NCBI GenBank assembly: GCA_946480785.1
Contig: CAMLLD010000080.1
Location: forward strand, 1-28,122
Source of the DNA: an uncultured Blastocatellia bacterium
Lineage (GTDB): Bacteria; Acidobacteriota; Blastocatellia; Pyrinomonadales; Pyrinomonadaceae
Length of the DNA: 28,122 nt
Direction of reading: 5' to 3'
Shown here: positions 28,089 to 28,122 of the stretch, piece after piece
Position numbering within the stretch: position 1 is the first letter of the stretch
How the letters are laid out: the number at the start of each line of letters is the position of its first letter
Notes under the pieces: model-generated
Databases searched by the model: none
Told to the model about the DNA's origin: nothing
Seen by the model: only the letters and a program-made list of their open reading frames with translations
Position numbers and translations under genes: made by a program

Positions 28089-28122
28089 AGATCGGAAGAG
28101 CACACGTCTGAACTCCAGTCAC
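28089..28122 (+). other. Illumina TruSeq adapter contamination
   Basis: The final 34 bases begin AGATCGGAAGAGCACACGTC and continue TGAACTCCAGTCAC, the standard TruSeq read-1 3' adapter. This is not genomic DNA. It marks the end of an assembled contig and creates a false start (MCSSDL) for the minus-strand reading frame. Confidence 0.98.

Noticed and set aside
28089..28105. N-terminus MCSSDL of the partial minus-strand gene.
   Set aside because: It is the translation of Illumina adapter, not a genuine start.

Overview
The window looks like bacterial chromosome, probably from an Acidobacteriota-like soil organism assembled from Illumina reads. This is an inference. It rests on GC-rich coding DNA, GCG/ATC/CGC-type codon use, many Tat/lipoprotein exports, Hanks-type kinases paired with FHA and RDD proteins, tandem MacB/FtsX-type permeases, and palindromic intergenic repeats. 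No 16S, tRNA or other lineage marker is present. The last 34 bases (28089-28122) are Illumina TruSeq adapter, so the right end is a contig end with vector-like contamination.

Layout. 1-2576: a REPIN-like palindrome, a secreted hemerythrin-fold lipoprotein (-), a stand-alone PolX-type helix-hairpin-helix protein (+) and a Tat-exported N4-glycosylasparaginase (+). 2577-3015: a gene-free stretch made of a very large (241 bp) near-perfect hairpin and a short tandem array. 3016-7550: a lipoprotein (+), then on the minus strand an ECF-type sigma factor overlapping a membrane-anchored Ser/Thr kinase with a small glycine-zipper membrane protein downstream, then a plus-strand run of small exported or membrane proteins (4-TM protein, DUF1579-like protein, lipoprotein).

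7585-12154 (-) is a compact signalling operon. In transcription order it encodes a zinc-ribbon/FHA protein, a zinc-ribbon/kinase/zinc-ribbon/FHA protein, an RDD membrane protein, and an FHA/GAF/PP2C (SpoIIE-type) phosphatase. Divergent from it, across a 217 bp shared upstream region, is an efflux-type operon (12372-19754, +): a MacA/YknX-like adaptor, one MacB/LolD-type ATPase and four consecutive paralogous FtsX/MacB-type permeases. The second permease carries a single-base frameshift.

19759-26323 (-) is a tightly packed run with several 4-nt overlaps. It holds a cobalamin-dependent acyl-CoA mutase large subunit (methylmalonyl-CoA type, lacking the B12-binding domain), a Tat-exported polysaccharide deacetylase-like protein, a periplasmic TonB-C protein, OppD- and OppF-type ATPases without permeases, and a Yip1-like membrane protein. 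26324-28122: a second REPIN-like palindrome just before an RlmI-type 23S rRNA methyltransferase (+), then the 3' part of a glycine-rich secreted protein (-) cut off at the adapter.

The most noteworthy items are the one-ATPase/four-permease array and its divergent phosphosignalling cassette, the 241-bp hairpin with adjoining palindromic tandem units, the two REPINs, the frameshift in permease 2, and the adapter at the contig end. I see no tRNA, rRNA, CRISPR, prophage or transposase gene.
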